The notes below the pieces were generated by a model. The model saw nothing but the letters and a program-made list of their open reading frames with translations, did no database searches and was not told the DNA's origin. This document shows, piece after piece, positions 26,684-37,500 of a DNA stretch of 57,977 nt. Each line of letters begins with the position of its first letter. Position 1 is the stretch's first letter. This DNA is from an uncultured Oscillospiraceae bacterium (GTDB lineage Bacteria > Bacillota > Clostridia > Oscillospirales > Ruminococcaceae): positions 1-57,977 of the forward strand of contig CAJFJV010000010.1 of assembly GCA_904384225.1 (NCBI GenBank), read 5' to 3'. The position numbers and the translations under genes are program-made.

Positions 26684-27639
26684 GTGTTTTTTTCGCTTAG
26701 GCAAAGACGAAGCGCCGCCCATCCGCCTTCGGTCTTCATTTCACAAATATTGAGCCCAGCTGCGCAAAGGGCAGATTTTACTTCTTCGCACCGTTCCTCA
26801 ATGATACCGGAGACCAAAAGCGTACTGTCTGCATGCATGAATTTGGTAACGTCGGCAGAAAGGCGGATGATAACATCCGCTACAATATTGGCGCAGATGA
26901 CATCAAAGGTTCCGGTTACCTTTTCGGTCAGATCCCCGCAGAATAAGGTCAAATGGTTTTCCACTCCGTTGAGCGCTGCATTTTCATGGGCCGTACGTAC
27001 GGCAACCTCGTCGATATCGACGCCGACAGCTTCCTTTGCTCCTAAAAGAAGCGCGGTGATAGCGAGGATTCCAGAGCCCGTACCGATGTCCAGAACCCGG
27101 GAACCATTGACGGCTGTTTTTTCTAAAAGCTGCATGCAAAGGCGGGTCGTTTCATGCGTGCCGGTGCCAAAGGCCATGCCTGGGTCAAGAACAATCGGGA
27201 TTTCATCAGGCATACAGCCGTACTGCTCCCAGCAAGGGACAACCACCAGCTTATCACCGACCTTTGTTGGGTGGTAATACTTTTTCCATGCGGTAGACCA
27301 GTCTTCTTCATCAACTTCAGATGTTGCCATACGAAGCGATCCTAAATCAATCGCCGGATTTAATGTGCGCAGTTGAGGCAGCCCTTTTTCTATTTCACGG
27401 AACGCCTCGATTCCCTGCAGATTGTCTGCAAGGTAAAAGGTGACGTTTGTCTCCACTTCCTTTAAGCGCATGAGGCTGTCGTCGACATAATCCCAATGAA
27501 TGGTTGTATCGGACAGGAAATCTGCAAAATCCTGCGCATCTTCAATCATAACGCCGCGCACGCCGTGCGCTGTTAAAAAGCCGCTTACGATGTCGATGGC
27601 CTGAGTAGTTGTGTAGATCGTGACCTGTTTATAATTCAT
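26680..27639 (-). CDS. prmA: Ribosomal protein L11 methyltransferase
   Basis: SAM-dependent enzyme that trimethylates ribosomal protein L11; 319 residues. The class I SAM motif is [13 protein letters not shown], preceded by [15 protein letters not shown] and followed by [15 protein letters not shown]-terminal [10 protein letters not shown] is the substrate loop. ATG 27639 lies seven bases after GAGG; a TTG six bases upstream is too near the ribosome site. Its stop overlaps the start of the lipoprotein gene. Divergent from glyQS, sharing a 130-base promoter region. Confidence 0.93.
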   Translation of the reverse strand: MNYKQVTIYTTTQAIDIVSGFLTAHGVRGVMIEDAQDFADFLSDTTIHWDYVDDSLMRLKEVETNVTFYLADNLQGIEAFREIEKGLPQLRTLNPAIDLGSLRMATSEVDEEDWSTAWKKYYHPTKVGDKLVVVPCWEQYGCMPDEIPIVLDPGMAFGTGTHETTRLCMQLLEKTAVNGSRVLDIGTGSGILAITALLLGAKEAVGVDIDEVAVRTAHENAALNGVENHLTLFCGDLTEKVTGTFDVICANIVADVIIRLSADVTKFMHADSTLLVSGIIEERCEEVKSALCAAGLNICEMKTEGGWAALRLCLSEKNT

Positions 27640-27668
27640 GGCCAAACCTCGTTTCTTTGTTTTTTTCT

Positions 27669-27697
27669 ATTATACCTGTAGGAAAGCGCCTTTGCAA
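27669..27697 (-). promoter_or_regulatory. Promoter of prmA
   Basis: On the minus strand TTGCAA (27697-27692), 17 bases, TATAAT (27674-27669). The leader is about 25 bases. Confidence 0.7.
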
Positions 27698-27707
27698 CGG
27701 AGAGCGC

Positions 27708-27736
27708 TTGACTTTGCACTATTTATTCTTTACAAT
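27708..27736 (+). promoter_or_regulatory. Promoter of glyQS
   Basis: TTGACT (27708-27713), 17 bases, TACAAT (27731-27736). The short distance to the start at 27770 leaves no room for a T-box, unlike many Firmicutes aminoacyl-tRNA synthetase genes. Confidence 0.7.
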
Positions 27737-27769
27737 GATAGGGTATTGAATCAGACAGGAGGAACAGTC

Positions 27770-29173
27770 ATGCTCAATAGTGAGAAGACAATGGAGAAGA
27801 TTGTCGCGCTCTGCAAAGGAAGAGGCTTTGTATATGCGGGCAGCGAAATTTACGGCGGCTTGGCAAATACATGGGATTATGGCCCGCTTGGCGCAGAGCT
27901 GAAAAATAATATAAAACGTGCATGGTGGAAAAAATTTGTACAGGAAAGCCCCTATAACGTCGGACTTGACGCTGCAATTTTGATGAATCCGCAGACGTGG
28001 ATTGCATCTGGACATTTAGGCGGCTTCTCTGATCCACTAATGGACTGTCGTGAATGCAAAGAGCGTTTTCGTGCGGATAAGCTGATTGAGGACTGGGCTG
28101 CAGAAAATGGGGTTATGCTCCCCAAACCGGTCGACGCGCTTTCACAGGAAGAAATGAAAGCTTTTATAGACGAGCATAATATCCCCTGTCCGACATGCGG
28201 AAAGCACAATTTTACGGATATCCGTCAATTCAACCTAATGTTTAAGACCTTTCAGGGCGTTACAGAGGATGCAAAGAGTACCGTGTATCTCCGACCGGAA
28301 ACGGCACAGGGCATCTTTGTAAATTTTGCCAACGTGCAGCGGACGTCGCGCAAAAAGCTGCCGTTCGGAATTGGGCAGATCGGGAAGTCGTTCCGAAATG
28401 AAATTACACCCGGAAACTTTATTTTCCGCGTTCGTGAATTTGAACAGATGGAACTTGAGTTTTTCTGCAAACCCGGTACAGATTTAGAGTGGTTTCAATA
28501 TTGGCGCGGCTTTTGCCGTGACTGGCTGCTCTCTTTGGGGATGCGTGAAGAAAACCTGCGTTTGCGCGATCATGATCCAGAGGAACTCAGCTTTTATTCC
28601 AAAGCAACGACAGACTTTGAGTTTTTATTCCCGTTTGGCTGGGGTGAGCTGTGGGGGATTGCGGATCGTACCGATTACGATTTGACAAGGCATCAGGAGA
28701 CGTCTGGCAAAGATTTAAGTTATTTCGACCCTGAGCTCAATACGCGGTACGTTCCGTATGTCATAGAGCCCTCTTTAGGTGTAGAGCGCTCTGTGCTTGC
28801 CTTCCTCTGTGATGCATATGATGAAGAGGTGGTAGATGCGCAGAAAAACGATACGCGTGTGGTACTGCGCCTGCATCCGGCGTTGGCACCGTTTAAAGCT
28901 GCGGTTTTGCCGCTTTCGAAGAAGCTCTCTGAGAAAGCCTTGGATATCCATAATCGTTTAGCGAAACAGTATATGGTGGACTTTGATGAGGCTGGTTCAA
29001 TCGGGAAACGCTATCGCCGTCAGGATGAAATCGGGACGCCGTTTTGCATTACATATGATTTTGATTCTGAAGAAGATGGTTGTGTAACGGTGCGCGATCG
29101 GGATACTATGCAGCAACAGCGCATTCGGATTGAAGAATTGGATGCGTTTTTGGCTGAGAAAACTGCGTTTTAA
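27770..29173 (+). CDS. glyQS: Glycyl-tRNA synthetase, homodimeric type
   Basis: Class II synthetase charging tRNA-Gly; 467 residues, the single-chain bacterial/archaeal type rather than the alpha2beta2 form. Motifs: [38 protein letters not shown] (motif 2), and [14 protein letters not shown] (motif 3), with a C-terminal anticodon-binding domain. Zinc-ribbon-like cysteines are in DCRECKERF and [11 protein letters not shown] 27770 follows AGGAGGAAC. Confidence 0.96.
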   Translation: MLNSEKTMEKIVALCKGRGFVYAGSEIYGGLANTWDYGPLGAELKNNIKRAWWKKFVQESPYNVGLDAAILMNPQTWIASGHLGGFSDPLMDCRECKERFRADKLIEDWAAENGVMLPKPVDALSQEEMKAFIDEHNIPCPTCGKHNFTDIRQFNLMFKTFQGVTEDAKSTVYLRPETAQGIFVNFANVQRTSRKKLPFGIGQIGKSFRNEITPGNFIFRVREFEQMELEFFCKPGTDLEWFQYWRGFCRDWLLSLGMREENLRLRDHDPEELSFYSKATTDFEFLFPFGWGELWGIADRTDYDLTRHQETSGKDLSYFDPELNTRYVPYVIEPSLGVERSVLAFLCDAYDEEVVDAQKNDTRVVLRLHPALAPFKAAVLPLSKKLSEKALDIHNRLAKQYMVDFDEAGSIGKRYRRQDEIGTPFCITYDFDSEEDGCVTVRDRDTMQQQRIRIEELDAFLAEKTAF

Positions 29174-29202
29174 ATCTGGAAAGCGGGATATAAACGAATG
29201 AA

Positions 29203-29246
29203 TAAAAAGGCAATGAAGGGACAATAAGCCACCATTGCCTTTTTTA
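29203..29246. terminator. Terminator between glyQS and a convergent GNAT gene
   Basis: AAAAAGGCAATG (29204-29215) with CATTGCCTTTTTT (29233-29245). A and T runs on the two sides allow use from both directions. Confidence 0.8.
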
Positions 29247-29257
29247 TTCATTTCTTT

Positions 29258-30031
29258 TTATGTGCGGTTTAACTCATCGATAAACTCAATAGGCTTTGCC
29301 GTCATCTCAACCCATGCGGGACGGAATCCGCAGCGGACAGCGTTGCGCACCGATCGGATGTTGGACCAGGCGGCACAGTAAAACGGAACTTTATCTCGTT
29401 TTAATATTTCGAGTGCAAGCCGCGCAGTCAGCGCGCTTGCGACCCCCTGCTTCCGATACGCCGGTAAGACGTCAATCCCGATCTGCCACATCATTTCACA
29501 GTCAGCTGAGCATCCGGCAAGGCCTATAAGCGTTTTGCCGTCATATGCACCGACAGCCAGTACGTCAAGTTCTTTGCGTTTTTCGCATAGGGCGTTACTC
29601 CACTGCGGCAGATATAGACCGCGAAAATCTGCAGGCGTAAGCTGTTTTATTTCGTATGGGCAGGGCAGTTCTGTTAAAAGCGTGGGATCGGGCAAAAAGT
29701 ATTCCGCCATAAAGCAGATGCGTGCCCCTTGCTTAAAAAGCGCGTCGTCTAAAATGTGCAGATTAGGCGTTTCAAAGCAATGGACAGAGGAGAAGCGGTT
29801 GATATAATCCCATGTGATGCCTTCAAACGGCTGAGAGACGGAGGCAACAATATTATTTCCGTAAGAAACCAGATTGCATAAAAAAGGAAGCGCGAGATAT
29901 TTTCTTGCACGCTCATTCGCCGCAGAACGGACGACGCGGTTTTCCTCCTTTAAAAAATCTTGTGCGCTGCAGTTTAAATCTATAGCGGACTGGGACATGG
30001 CGATTTCAAGGATTTGCTGTTTGGTATACAT
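29258..30031 (-). CDS. GNAT family N-acetyltransferase
   Basis: 257-residue protein with an uncharacterised N-terminal half and a C-terminal GNAT domain (about 130-250). The acetyl-CoA site is IGIDVLPAYRKQGVASALT, with the Q/R-x-x-G-x-A pattern. The following YCAAWSNIRSVRNAVRCGF has the usual N-x-x-S-x-x-x-x-x-x-x-G-F ending. Start ATG 30031 follows AAAAGGAGAAG. A weak promoter (minus -10 TATACT, plus 30074-30079) overlaps the trailing side of the upstream terminator. Substrate unknown. Confidence 0.82.
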   Translation of the reverse strand: MYTKQQILEIAMSQSAIDLNCSAQDFLKEENRVVRSAANERARKYLALPFLCNLVSYGNNIVASVSQPFEGITWDYINRFSSVHCFETPNLHILDDALFKQGARICFMAEYFLPDPTLLTELPCPYEIKQLTPADFRGLYLPQWSNALCEKRKELDVLAVGAYDGKTLIGLAGCSADCEMMWQIGIDVLPAYRKQGVASALTARLALEILKRDKVPFYCAAWSNIRSVRNAVRCGFRPAWVEMTAKPIEFIDELNRT

Positions 30032-30091
30032 GAAGCGCTTCTCCTTTTTGACATATTAAAAAATCTTATTTTCAGTATATCGTTTAAAAGA

Positions 30092-30132
30092 TAAAAAGTA
30101 AAGGCGTGCAAACAGCACGCCTTTACTTTTTA
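30092..30132 (-). terminator. Strong terminator of the Eis-like acetyltransferase gene
   Basis: A perfect 17-bp stem (30093-30109 with 30115-30131) with AAACA loop and flanking A/T runs; GGCGTGC/GCACGCC is its GC core. Confidence 0.88.
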
Positions 30133-30291
30133 TAATATAATCAATAGCTTAAGAATCTGATTTTAGATAAAGAATCCTGCGGCAGCGGCAGTTGCACTTT
30201 ATGGATAAACCGGATATGCGGAATCCGGAAAGTCTACGGCTGACACGATACCTGAAAGGGTAGTCCAGTAAAAGCGAGGGCAAAAAATGCT

Positions 30292-31167
30292 TTATGCGCG
30301 GGCGAGGAAAGGGATAAGAAACGGTTCATCCAGCGGGAAATTCCCGCGGACAAACAGATGGTCGTCGTGTTTTCGCAGCGTATAGGGGATGGAAAGGGCA
30401 TTCAGATCAGGCATAAACCCAAGCACCACCTCTGCGGCGTCTTTGCAGACACAAGCGGCCGCTTCCTCCGGATTGATGCTGCTGCGTGATAGGATGTCGA
30501 GCAGGAAAACAGTATCTCCTTCCCGCTCAACAAGTGCGACCGCATTGAGCGGTTCAAGCCAAACACAGTTCCCGCGCATGGTATATTCCGTATAAAACCG
30601 AATAAGGGATACGTTATCCTGTACGGATACGACGGGGGAAACAGGCTGTGCGGCAATCATGGCACGGCGCAGCCGGGAAAGATCGCCGGCGCAGTCCGGG
30701 TTTAGCGGCCGGCAGGAATAATGTGAGGACAAAAGATCCTCGGCACGGAAAACAACCTCGTGTTCCTCCCGTTCGGTAAATCCGAATTTGGGATAAAAAG
30801 AGAGAACGTGTTCATTAGCGAATAAAAAGATAAACGATGCGTCTGCACAGGTGGTTTCAAGGACATGTTCAAGAAGTGTGCGCGCATATCCTCTCTTTTG
30901 AAAGGCAGGATCGGTCATCACGGTTCCGATCTGAATCGGATGGTACTGGTGAGCACGCGCAAGCATCGAGACACGATTAATCGAAACATTTGCGGCGACA
31001 CTTCCATCGCGTACGATGGAGAACGGAATATATTTTTCATTCCATGCTTTCATTTCGTAGAAAGGCTCCAAAGAAAACCCAAATGTTTTTTCGGCGAGCG
31101 CCGAGAGTGAACGCCGCAAAGGGGTGTTATTTTGATAGGCGCTCTTGATGCAGAATGATTCTTTCAT
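30292..31167 (-). CDS. Eis-like GNAT N-acetyltransferase
   Basis: 291-residue acetyltransferase with an N-terminal GNAT domain (about 1-130) and a C-terminal region that fits the second GNAT plus sterol-carrier-like fold of the Eis/YjcK type. Acetyl-CoA motif: IGTVMTDPAFQKRGYARTLL, then FLFANEHVLSFYPKFGF. The C-terminal part contains FLLDILSRS. Eis relatives acetylate aminoglycosides or other amines; no substrate can be assigned. ATG 31167 has only a weak ribosome site. Divergent from the GH43-like gene. Confidence 0.8.
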   Translation of the reverse strand: MKESFCIKSAYQNNTPLRRSLSALAEKTFGFSLEPFYEMKAWNEKYIPFSIVRDGSVAANVSINRVSMLARAHQYHPIQIGTVMTDPAFQKRGYARTLLEHVLETTCADASFIFLFANEHVLSFYPKFGFTEREEHEVVFRAEDLLSSHYSCRPLNPDCAGDLSRLRRAMIAAQPVSPVVSVQDNVSLIRFYTEYTMRGNCVWLEPLNAVALVEREGDTVFLLDILSRSSINPEEAAACVCKDAAEVVLGFMPDLNALSIPYTLRKHDDHLFVRGNFPLDEPFLIPFLARA

Positions 31168-31223
31168 AATTGATCACCGCGGCCAGTATAGCATAAACAG
31201 GGAAGCTTCGTCAAATGCGTTGC

Positions 31224-31252
31224 TTGACAGGAGGGGCTGCGTTGTTTATACT
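31224..31252 (+). promoter_or_regulatory. Promoter of the GH43-like gene
   Basis: TTGACA (31224-31229), 17 bases, TATACT (31247-31252). Confidence 0.75.
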
Positions 31253-31315
31253 GGGGGAAGCCTTTGTGCAGTGCACGCAGGAAATTGAAACAAACGGAAA
31301 GGGCAGCGAGGTTAT

Positions 31316-32212
31316 ATGGCACGTATTCAAAATCCAATTGTGCCGGGGTGGTATGCAGATCCAGAGGCACGGTGTTACGGCGGGCGCTATTATATTTATG
31401 TCACGCGTTCTTTTACGGAATATGAAAAACAGATGAACTTGGATGCATTTTCTTCTGAGGATTTAGTCCATTGGACAAAACACGAGGGGATTGTGCAAAT
31501 GGATGGTTTTCCGCATGTGTGGCGCGCCGTTTGGGCGCCGACGGTGATCGAAAAAGATAAAAAATATTACTTGATTTTTGCCACAAACGATATCCACAGC
31601 AATGAAGAGCCAGGCGGGCTTGAAATAGCGGTTGCCGACCGCCCGGAAGGCCCGTTCCGCGCTTATCTTGGCCGGCCGCTTGTGGGAGAATTTATCAATG
31701 GAGCGCAGCCTATCGACGCCCATCTGTTTAAAGATAGCGATGGAACGGTATATCTGTATTACGGCGGATGGGGCCACTGTAATGTTGCGGTAATGAATGA
31801 GACGATGGATGGTTTTGTGCCTTTTGCAGACGGTGAATTGTTCCATGAAATAACGCCGCCTTCTTATGTGGAGGGGCCTTGTATGCTCAAGTGCGGAGAG
31901 ACGTATTTTTTTATGTGGTCCCTTGGGAATTGGACGGATGGCAGTTACCGTGTAAATGCGGCAAAAGGCCAATCGCCGCTCGGGCCGTTTTCCGAACCGT
32001 TTACCGTTGTGGAGCGGGATGGCGTTGTCGCAGAAGGGCCGGGACATCACGGATACTTGCATATCCCGGAAACGGATGAATGGTTTTTGGTTTATCACCG
32101 CCGGAATATAGGGGATCCAGAGCCGGGAAACCGCATGCTTTGCATTGATCGTATGGAAGTCACCCCGGAACATATTGGAAAAGTGAAAATGACCCGTTCG
32201 TTTGAACGATAA
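31316..32212 (+). CDS. Glycoside hydrolase family 43-like protein
   Basis: 298-residue five-bladed propeller enzyme without signal peptide, so cytoplasmic. The three expected acidic residues are Asp15 in GWYADPEA, Asp134 in QPIDAHLF and Glu186 in YVEGPCM. GH43 enzymes cleave arabinose- or xylose-containing glycans, sometimes galactans. In this neighbourhood it may trim an imported oligosaccharide, but no sugar can be assigned. ATG 31316 follows GCGAGG. It has its own promoter and terminator, so it is separate from the next two genes. Confidence 0.85.
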   Translation: MARIQNPIVPGWYADPEARCYGGRYYIYVTRSFTEYEKQMNLDAFSSEDLVHWTKHEGIVQMDGFPHVWRAVWAPTVIEKDKKYYLIFATNDIHSNEEPGGLEIAVADRPEGPFRAYLGRPLVGEFINGAQPIDAHLFKDSDGTVYLYYGGWGHCNVAVMNETMDGFVPFADGELFHEITPPSYVEGPCMLKCGETYFFMWSLGNWTDGSYRVNAAKGQSPLGPFSEPFTVVERDGVVAEGPGHHGYLHIPETDEWFLVYHRRNIGDPEPGNRMLCIDRMEVTPEHIGKVKMTRSFER

Positions 32213-32247
32213 AAAGAAATTCCGCTATAGAGCGGAATTTCTTTTTA
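32211..32247 (+). terminator. Terminator of the GH43-like gene
   Basis: A perfect 16-bp stem: AAAAAGAAATTCCGCT (32211-32226), loop ATAG, and its complement at 32231-32246. Confidence 0.9.
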
Positions 32248-32278
32248 TCAAAAAGTTAAATTTCTTAACAAATAAAGG

Positions 32279-32345
32279 TTGACAAGAAGGGTGCGGTGTG
32301 TTATGATCGTCACAAGAGAATAAAAAAGCTTGAAAACTGCGTTTT
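32279..32345 (+). promoter_or_regulatory. Promoter of the FrlB/FrlD-like operon with an operator-like motif
   Basis: TTGACA (32279-32284), 17 bases, TATGAT (32302-32307). Upstream is the inverted repeat GTTAA (32255-32259)/TTAAC (32265-32269). Downstream, GCTTGAAAACTGCGTTTT (32328-32345) closely resembles GCTTGAAATCGCGTTTT in the ABC-importer leader (37930-37946), hinting at one shared regulator. Confidence 0.65.
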
Positions 32346-32396
32346 TTAACTTGATTTCTTAATAAGACTGCATTACTAACAGGAGGCGGATATCAC

Positions 32397-33389
32397 ATGT
32401 TTGATCAAAAAATTAAGAATGTAAAGGAAACTATCGGAAGGATAAAAACCATGCTCGAGAGCAGGCCGTTCGACAGTGTCTATTTTGTGGCGTGCGGCGG
32501 CTCGCGCGCGACGATGAACCCCGGGAAATATATTTTGGAACGGGAAACAGACAAAGTGACAGTCGATATCTATACGGCGAATGAATTTGTCCATACACCC
32601 CCTAAACGCTTTACCCAAAATTCCGTTGTCGTTTTGAATTCCTATTCCGGGACAACGGCGGAAACAGTGGAGGCCTGCCGTATTGCAAAAGAAAAAGGGG
32701 CGCGGACGATTGCGTTTTCTATGTTCCCGGATAAGGCCATCGGGATTGCAGATGAGGTTGTCTTTTATGAGGATGAGCCGTCAAATCCGCCCCCAACCTT
32801 TTTGACAATTTTTCCAGCAGTTTATCAAGTTGTATTTACGATTTTGGACGTATTGGAAGGAACCGAACTTACGCCGGTGATCCAGCATGCGATGGAACAG
32901 CTTGACGATATCTATGCGAAGGAACGCGCAAAGCGCGCAGAAGAGCTCCGTGCTTTTGCTGATAAATATTATAACGAGCCCATTTTTTACACAACGGGTG
33001 CCGGAATGGATTATCAGATGTGTTATATTATGACGGTATGCATTCTGCTTGAAGCACAGTGGATCCATTCTGCGGCGTTCCACGCGGGCGAGTTCTTCCA
33101 CGGCCCGTTTGAGGTTGTGGATGAGAATACGCCGTATTTCTGCGTGCTGGGACTGGATGAAACCCGTCCGCTTGAGGAACGCGCGCTTGAGTTCCTGCTT
33201 CGCTACTCGAAAAAAGTATTTGCAATCGATGCACGTGACTTCGATATGTCTGCGATCGACGAACGGGTGCGTAAATATGTTGCACCGGTTATCCTGAACC
33301 GCGTAATGCAGATGTACGGAGAGGCACTTGCAACACGGCGCGCCCACCCGCTGCAGATCAGAAGATATATGGGAAAAGTAAAATATTAA
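32397..33389 (+). CDS. SIS-domain sugar isomerase/deglycase, FrlB-like
   Basis: 330-residue protein of two SIS domains. FrlB splits fructoselysine 6-phosphate into glucose 6-phosphate and lysine. Resemblance includes YFVACGGSRA, the phosphosugar loop NSYSGTTAETVEA, GEFFHGPFEVV with the catalytic Glu-His neighbourhood, and the ending RRYMGKVKY. The start ATG 32397 follows AGGAGG. Paired with a FrlD-like kinase 69 bases downstream, it should act on a 6-phosphorylated Amadori-type or amino-sugar compound. Whether the amine is lysine, asparagine or something else cannot be told. Confidence 0.8.
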   Translation: MFDQKIKNVKETIGRIKTMLESRPFDSVYFVACGGSRATMNPGKYILERETDKVTVDIYTANEFVHTPPKRFTQNSVVVLNSYSGTTAETVEACRIAKEKGARTIAFSMFPDKAIGIADEVVFYEDEPSNPPPTFLTIFPAVYQVVFTILDVLEGTELTPVIQHAMEQLDDIYAKERAKRAEELRAFADKYYNEPIFYTTGAGMDYQMCYIMTVCILLEAQWIHSAAFHAGEFFHGPFEVVDENTPYFCVLGLDETRPLEERALEFLLRYSKKVFAIDARDFDMSAIDERVRKYVAPVILNRVMQMYGEALATRRAHPLQIRRYMGKVKY

Positions 33390-33458
33390 AGGGACAGCAG
33401 ATATATGCGGGACGCATTTATAAATTTGTAAAGTGGGAACGGAAAGGAAGGCTTCATT

Positions 33459-34352
33459 ATGAAGATTATCGGAGTGGGCGACAACATGGTTGACGTCTAT
33501 CTGCATCAAGGGAAAATGTATCCGGGCGGGAACTCGGTCAACGTACCGGTGCTTTGTCATAAGGCAGGAGCGGATGAAGCGGCATATATCGGGATTTTTG
33601 GTGATGATGTTGCGGGAAAGCTGATGTACGATTCCTTGAAAGAGGAAGGACTCGACATTTCCCGCGTGCGCGTGATTCATGGGCAAAATTCAAAAAACGC
33701 CATTATGTTGAATGAAGAAAACGACCGGACGTGGGCCGGCAACAACTTTGCCGGCGACTGCGGGCTCGTGCAGCTCTTGTTCAATAAATACGATATCGAT
33801 TACATCAGCAGCTATGATGTGCTGCATACCAGTGTACACAGTGAAATACCATACCTGCTGCCGCTTGTCAAAGATAAGATCATGATTTCCATGGACTTTT
33901 CCGACGGCTATACCGATGATCGTATTGCGCGGCTTTGCCCATATCTTGATATCGCCTTTTTTTCCGGCGGCGGATGTACCAAAGAGGAAATTGAAGATAC
34001 TATCCATAAGGCGCTTTCAGCCGGGACAAAAATCGTTGTGACGACAATGGGAACCGACGGCTCGATTGTGACCGATGGGAAAGAGCGGATTTTCCAGCCT
34101 GCAATTAAGTTCAATGAGCCGGCTGTGGACACATTAGGTGCAGGGGACACGTATATTGCGGCGTTTTTGCTGGAGTATTTCAATACCCGGGATATGAGCA
34201 AGGCGGCGCTGCGCGGTGCACAGTTTGCGCTGACTTCCTTAACCTGCAACGGGGCGTTTGGTCACGCCATCCCGGCGGATACCAGCGGTATTGTTTTAAA
34301 AAGCTCGCCGGAATATTCAGATCAGATCGTTATAGAAAACCGCGGTTTTTAG
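33459..34352 (+). CDS. PfkB family sugar kinase, FrlD-like
   Basis: 297-residue ribokinase-family kinase. It opens KIIGVGDNMVDVY with the Gly-Gly-Asn loop PGGNSVNVPV, and has the catalytic DTLGAGDTYIAAF near residue 226, Asp being the base. Its best resemblance is to fructoselysine 6-kinase FrlD, and the adjacent FrlB-like gene agrees. It would phosphorylate the imported compound at C6 before the SIS protein cleaves it. ATG 33459 follows GAAAGGAAGG. Confidence 0.82.
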   Translation: MKIIGVGDNMVDVYLHQGKMYPGGNSVNVPVLCHKAGADEAAYIGIFGDDVAGKLMYDSLKEEGLDISRVRVIHGQNSKNAIMLNEENDRTWAGNNFAGDCGLVQLLFNKYDIDYISSYDVLHTSVHSEIPYLLPLVKDKIMISMDFSDGYTDDRIARLCPYLDIAFFSGGGCTKEEIEDTIHKALSAGTKIVVTTMGTDGSIVTDGKERIFQPAIKFNEPAVDTLGAGDTYIAAFLLEYFNTRDMSKAALRGAQFALTSLTCNGAFGHAIPADTSGIVLKSSPEYSDQIVIENRGF

Positions 34353-34389
34353 ACCAGCTGTCTTTCAAACGGTTTATAACAGATAAAAG

Positions 34390-34436
34390 AACACAGAAGC
34401 TGCCGCCTATTGGGCGGCAGCTTCTGTGTTCTTTTT
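34390..34436 (+). terminator. Terminator of the FrlB/FrlD-like operon
   Basis: An 18-bp stem, 34390-34407 with 34413-34430, loop TATTG, followed by CTTTTTG. A second small hairpin, GCGCAGC/GCTGCGC (34444-34463), precedes the end of the leftward mannosidase gene. Confidence 0.9.
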
Positions 34437-34519
34437 GTTATTGCGCAGCCTAATGCTGCGCTAGCCGGTTTATCCCGTCTATCCTGCGCTCTGCGCACGG
34501 TAGATGGAGCGATGATAAA

Positions 34520-37500
34520 TCAATAGCTGAATTTGATGGTTTTGATTTCGAATGGGCGGAAGGTCAACGGGATTCCCTCTTCGGAAGGAAGCGTCTCTTG
34601 AACCTCTTCAAGCATATTGGTAAGCTCCGCTTTTTTAACAGGGAATCCTGCGTGAAGCGTTGTGTGCGCATAAGTTCCCTCTGCCTCATACAGGCGGGCA
34701 ATAAACGCATTTCCGCCGTCCTCGCAGGGCTTGATCGTCTCGATGATGACGTTTCCGGCGTCGGCTGTCAAAAGCGTCGGCAGGACGTATTCCCCTTCAC
34801 GGACAATCGGCCGGTAGTTTGCCATATATGCCGGTTTGATAACGGTTTCTGCACTGAATCCGCCCATGTGCGGCAAGAAGCTGTAGGTCACGCGGTGTTT
34901 GCCTGCATCACCGCGCGGATCCGGGCGGATACCGCCTTTGTGCAGCGATAGACGCATTTTCCCGCCTTCAACAGAAATGCCATATTTACAATCGTTTAAA
35001 ATGGCGCAGCCGTACTGCGTTTCACTTAAATCCGTATATTTGTGGTTGACGACCTCAAACATAGCTTGTTCAATGGAATTGTTCCGTGTAGTAGGCTTCA
35101 TAGCATAGCCAAACTGGATTTCGTGGCGTGCCTGACGGGAGAGGATGGTGGTGTCAAACGCTGTTTTCAGGAAACGGCGCTTGTCGTGCCAATCGATTTC
35201 CGTCTCAAAGTCGATCCGCGGGGTGTGGACGTTAAAAATCATGTCCTGCCGGAGAGTGGAGAGCTCGGACAATTTATAGGTCCTGCGGATACGCAGCTGT
35301 GCTGCGCCGTTTGAAATGACCTCTTCGCTTAAAAGCTCCGCGCAATCTTGAAATTTAGGCTCTAAATCTGCGTCAATATCCCAGTTGTCCCATGCGCTTG
35401 GCACGTCTTCCGCCATCAGGAAAGTGTTGAACGGAAGCCCGCCGACAAGCTGGCGGCCGTTGCGGCGGTCGATAAAGGATTTGATATAGCCTTTTTCGTC
35501 AAATTCGATCTCTGCGTAATATGTGGTTACCTTGTTGTCCTGATAGGTAAAGTTCTCATTGTCGCAGGCGCAGCGGCCGTCGTGTGCAACCGTCAGCGAA
35601 GACATAGCCGGAAGCTTTAAGCGCGCGACAGCCAGAAGGTTATTGTCGTCAAGGTCACGGACATATTGCTGGCACACGGTATCGTCCACTGCGATGCAGC
35701 CTTTGTTCCCGTCTAAGTAGATAACATCGTCCACGTCGAACGGGAGCAAATTGATAATAGTATCTTTAGAAGAGTCGCCGCCCGCTGTCAGGCTGTCCGC
35801 GATTGCAGCTGCCTTTTCAATAACGGCGGTTGTTTCACGGTTTGACTGCTCGTGCGCTGTCTGGATACATGTGCCGGGCAGGATGTCGTGGAATTGGTTG
35901 ACGAGCAGCGTTTCAAGCAATGGCCGGATCTGTTCATCGGACGCCGGCTTTCCGGCTTTAACCGCTTCTGCCACAGTCAAAAGTTCGGCGTTGTGGATAG
36001 CGATTTCTGCCTTACGGTTGTTGCGCTTGATCTGATGCTGGTTTGTCAGCGTGCCGCGGTGCAGCTCAAGATACAATTCACCCGAATAGACATTGGGGTT
36101 GACAGATTCTTTTTCAAGCCGCTTCATAAAGTCGGAAACACTCATGTGCTCCGCTTTTGGGCAGCCGTCCAGATCTTTCACGCGCCGCGCCATTTCAATC
36201 ATTTCAAACATTGGTCCGCCGCCGCCGTCGCCCTGGCCGTAAGAGATCAAACGGGAATCGGCCACTGTTTTTTGCTGTACAAAATCTGCGGAGCCGCCGC
36301 GCCCTTCCACACGGCCGATAAGCGTTTTGGGATCGGGCCAGACATGCGTGCAGTTAAAATGGACAAAGACATCCGTCCCGTCGATCCCCTCCCATACAAA
36401 GGTCTCGTAGGGGAATTTGTTGGTGTCGTTCCAGGAGAGCTTTGTGGTTAGGAAATAATCGACGCCGCACCCTTTCATGATCTGCGGGATCGCAGCGCTG
36501 TATCCAAAGGTGTCGGGCAGCCAGAAACAGTCTGAACGGTAGCCAAAATATTTTTGTGTATAGCGCTGTCCCCACAAAAACTGGCGGATCATGGATTCGC
36601 CAGAGGTGATGTTGCAGTCGCATTCAACCCAAACGCCGCCGTTTGGCTCATAGCGCCCTTCTGCAACTTTTTCTTTGATCCGCTCAAACAATTCCGGATA
36701 ATGGCGGCGGATAAGCTCCAAATGGAAAGCACTGCTTTGGATAAAGCGGTACTCCGGGTATTCTTCCATTAATGCGAGCTGATTGGCGTAAGTACGCGCG
36801 CATTTTTTGATGGTTTCGGAAATATCCCACAGCCATGCGGTATCCATATGGCTGTGCCCGACCAAGCCAACTTTCGGAGCGGATTCTGCATTTTTTGCGT
36901 CAAGGCAGGGACGCATGATCTCTCTGGCTTTGGCCAGTGCGGTGCGCCAAACAGCCTCATCGGCATGTTCGGGAGAATAGTAGACGGTTTCATGGACCTT
37001 TGCAAGGCAATTGATGACGTCCGCGCGGCGGAAGCTATTCTCATCCATCACCTCGGCAAGTTGGTTTAAACAGCGCAGATCGTAGATGAAATCCGCGATA
37101 TCTTGGTTTTTGGTACAGATATCGATGCTTTCGAAGGTATAGCGGTAAGAGGGAACCGGATTCGTTTCAAACGGCTGCGTCCCGATAACGTGATGGCCGG
37201 CATATGCTTCAATGACGATATCAATCGTTTCCCCAGCCTTGGGTTCAAGGCGGAGCAAGTCACAGTAGTGGTTGCCGTGGTCGGTTTCGGAAATTTTGTA
37301 GGCAAAATTTCCGAAGGGGACGCCGTTTACATATAAAAAGGCTTCGTAGCTTCCAAAATGCGGATAGATATAAAGCGGTTTTCCGGCAAGTTCCGCCGGT
37401 ACGGTAAAGCTCCCTTTAAACCAGCAGTAGGAGCGCTCTGCGCCCCATGTGTCGCCTTTGCTAACAGGTGTGTAGAGCTCTTCGCCGGCAGGGGCGGCAT

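Noticed and set aside
27737-27769. T-box riboswitch before glyQS
   Set aside because: Only about 30 bases separate the promoter and the start, which is too short for a T-box.
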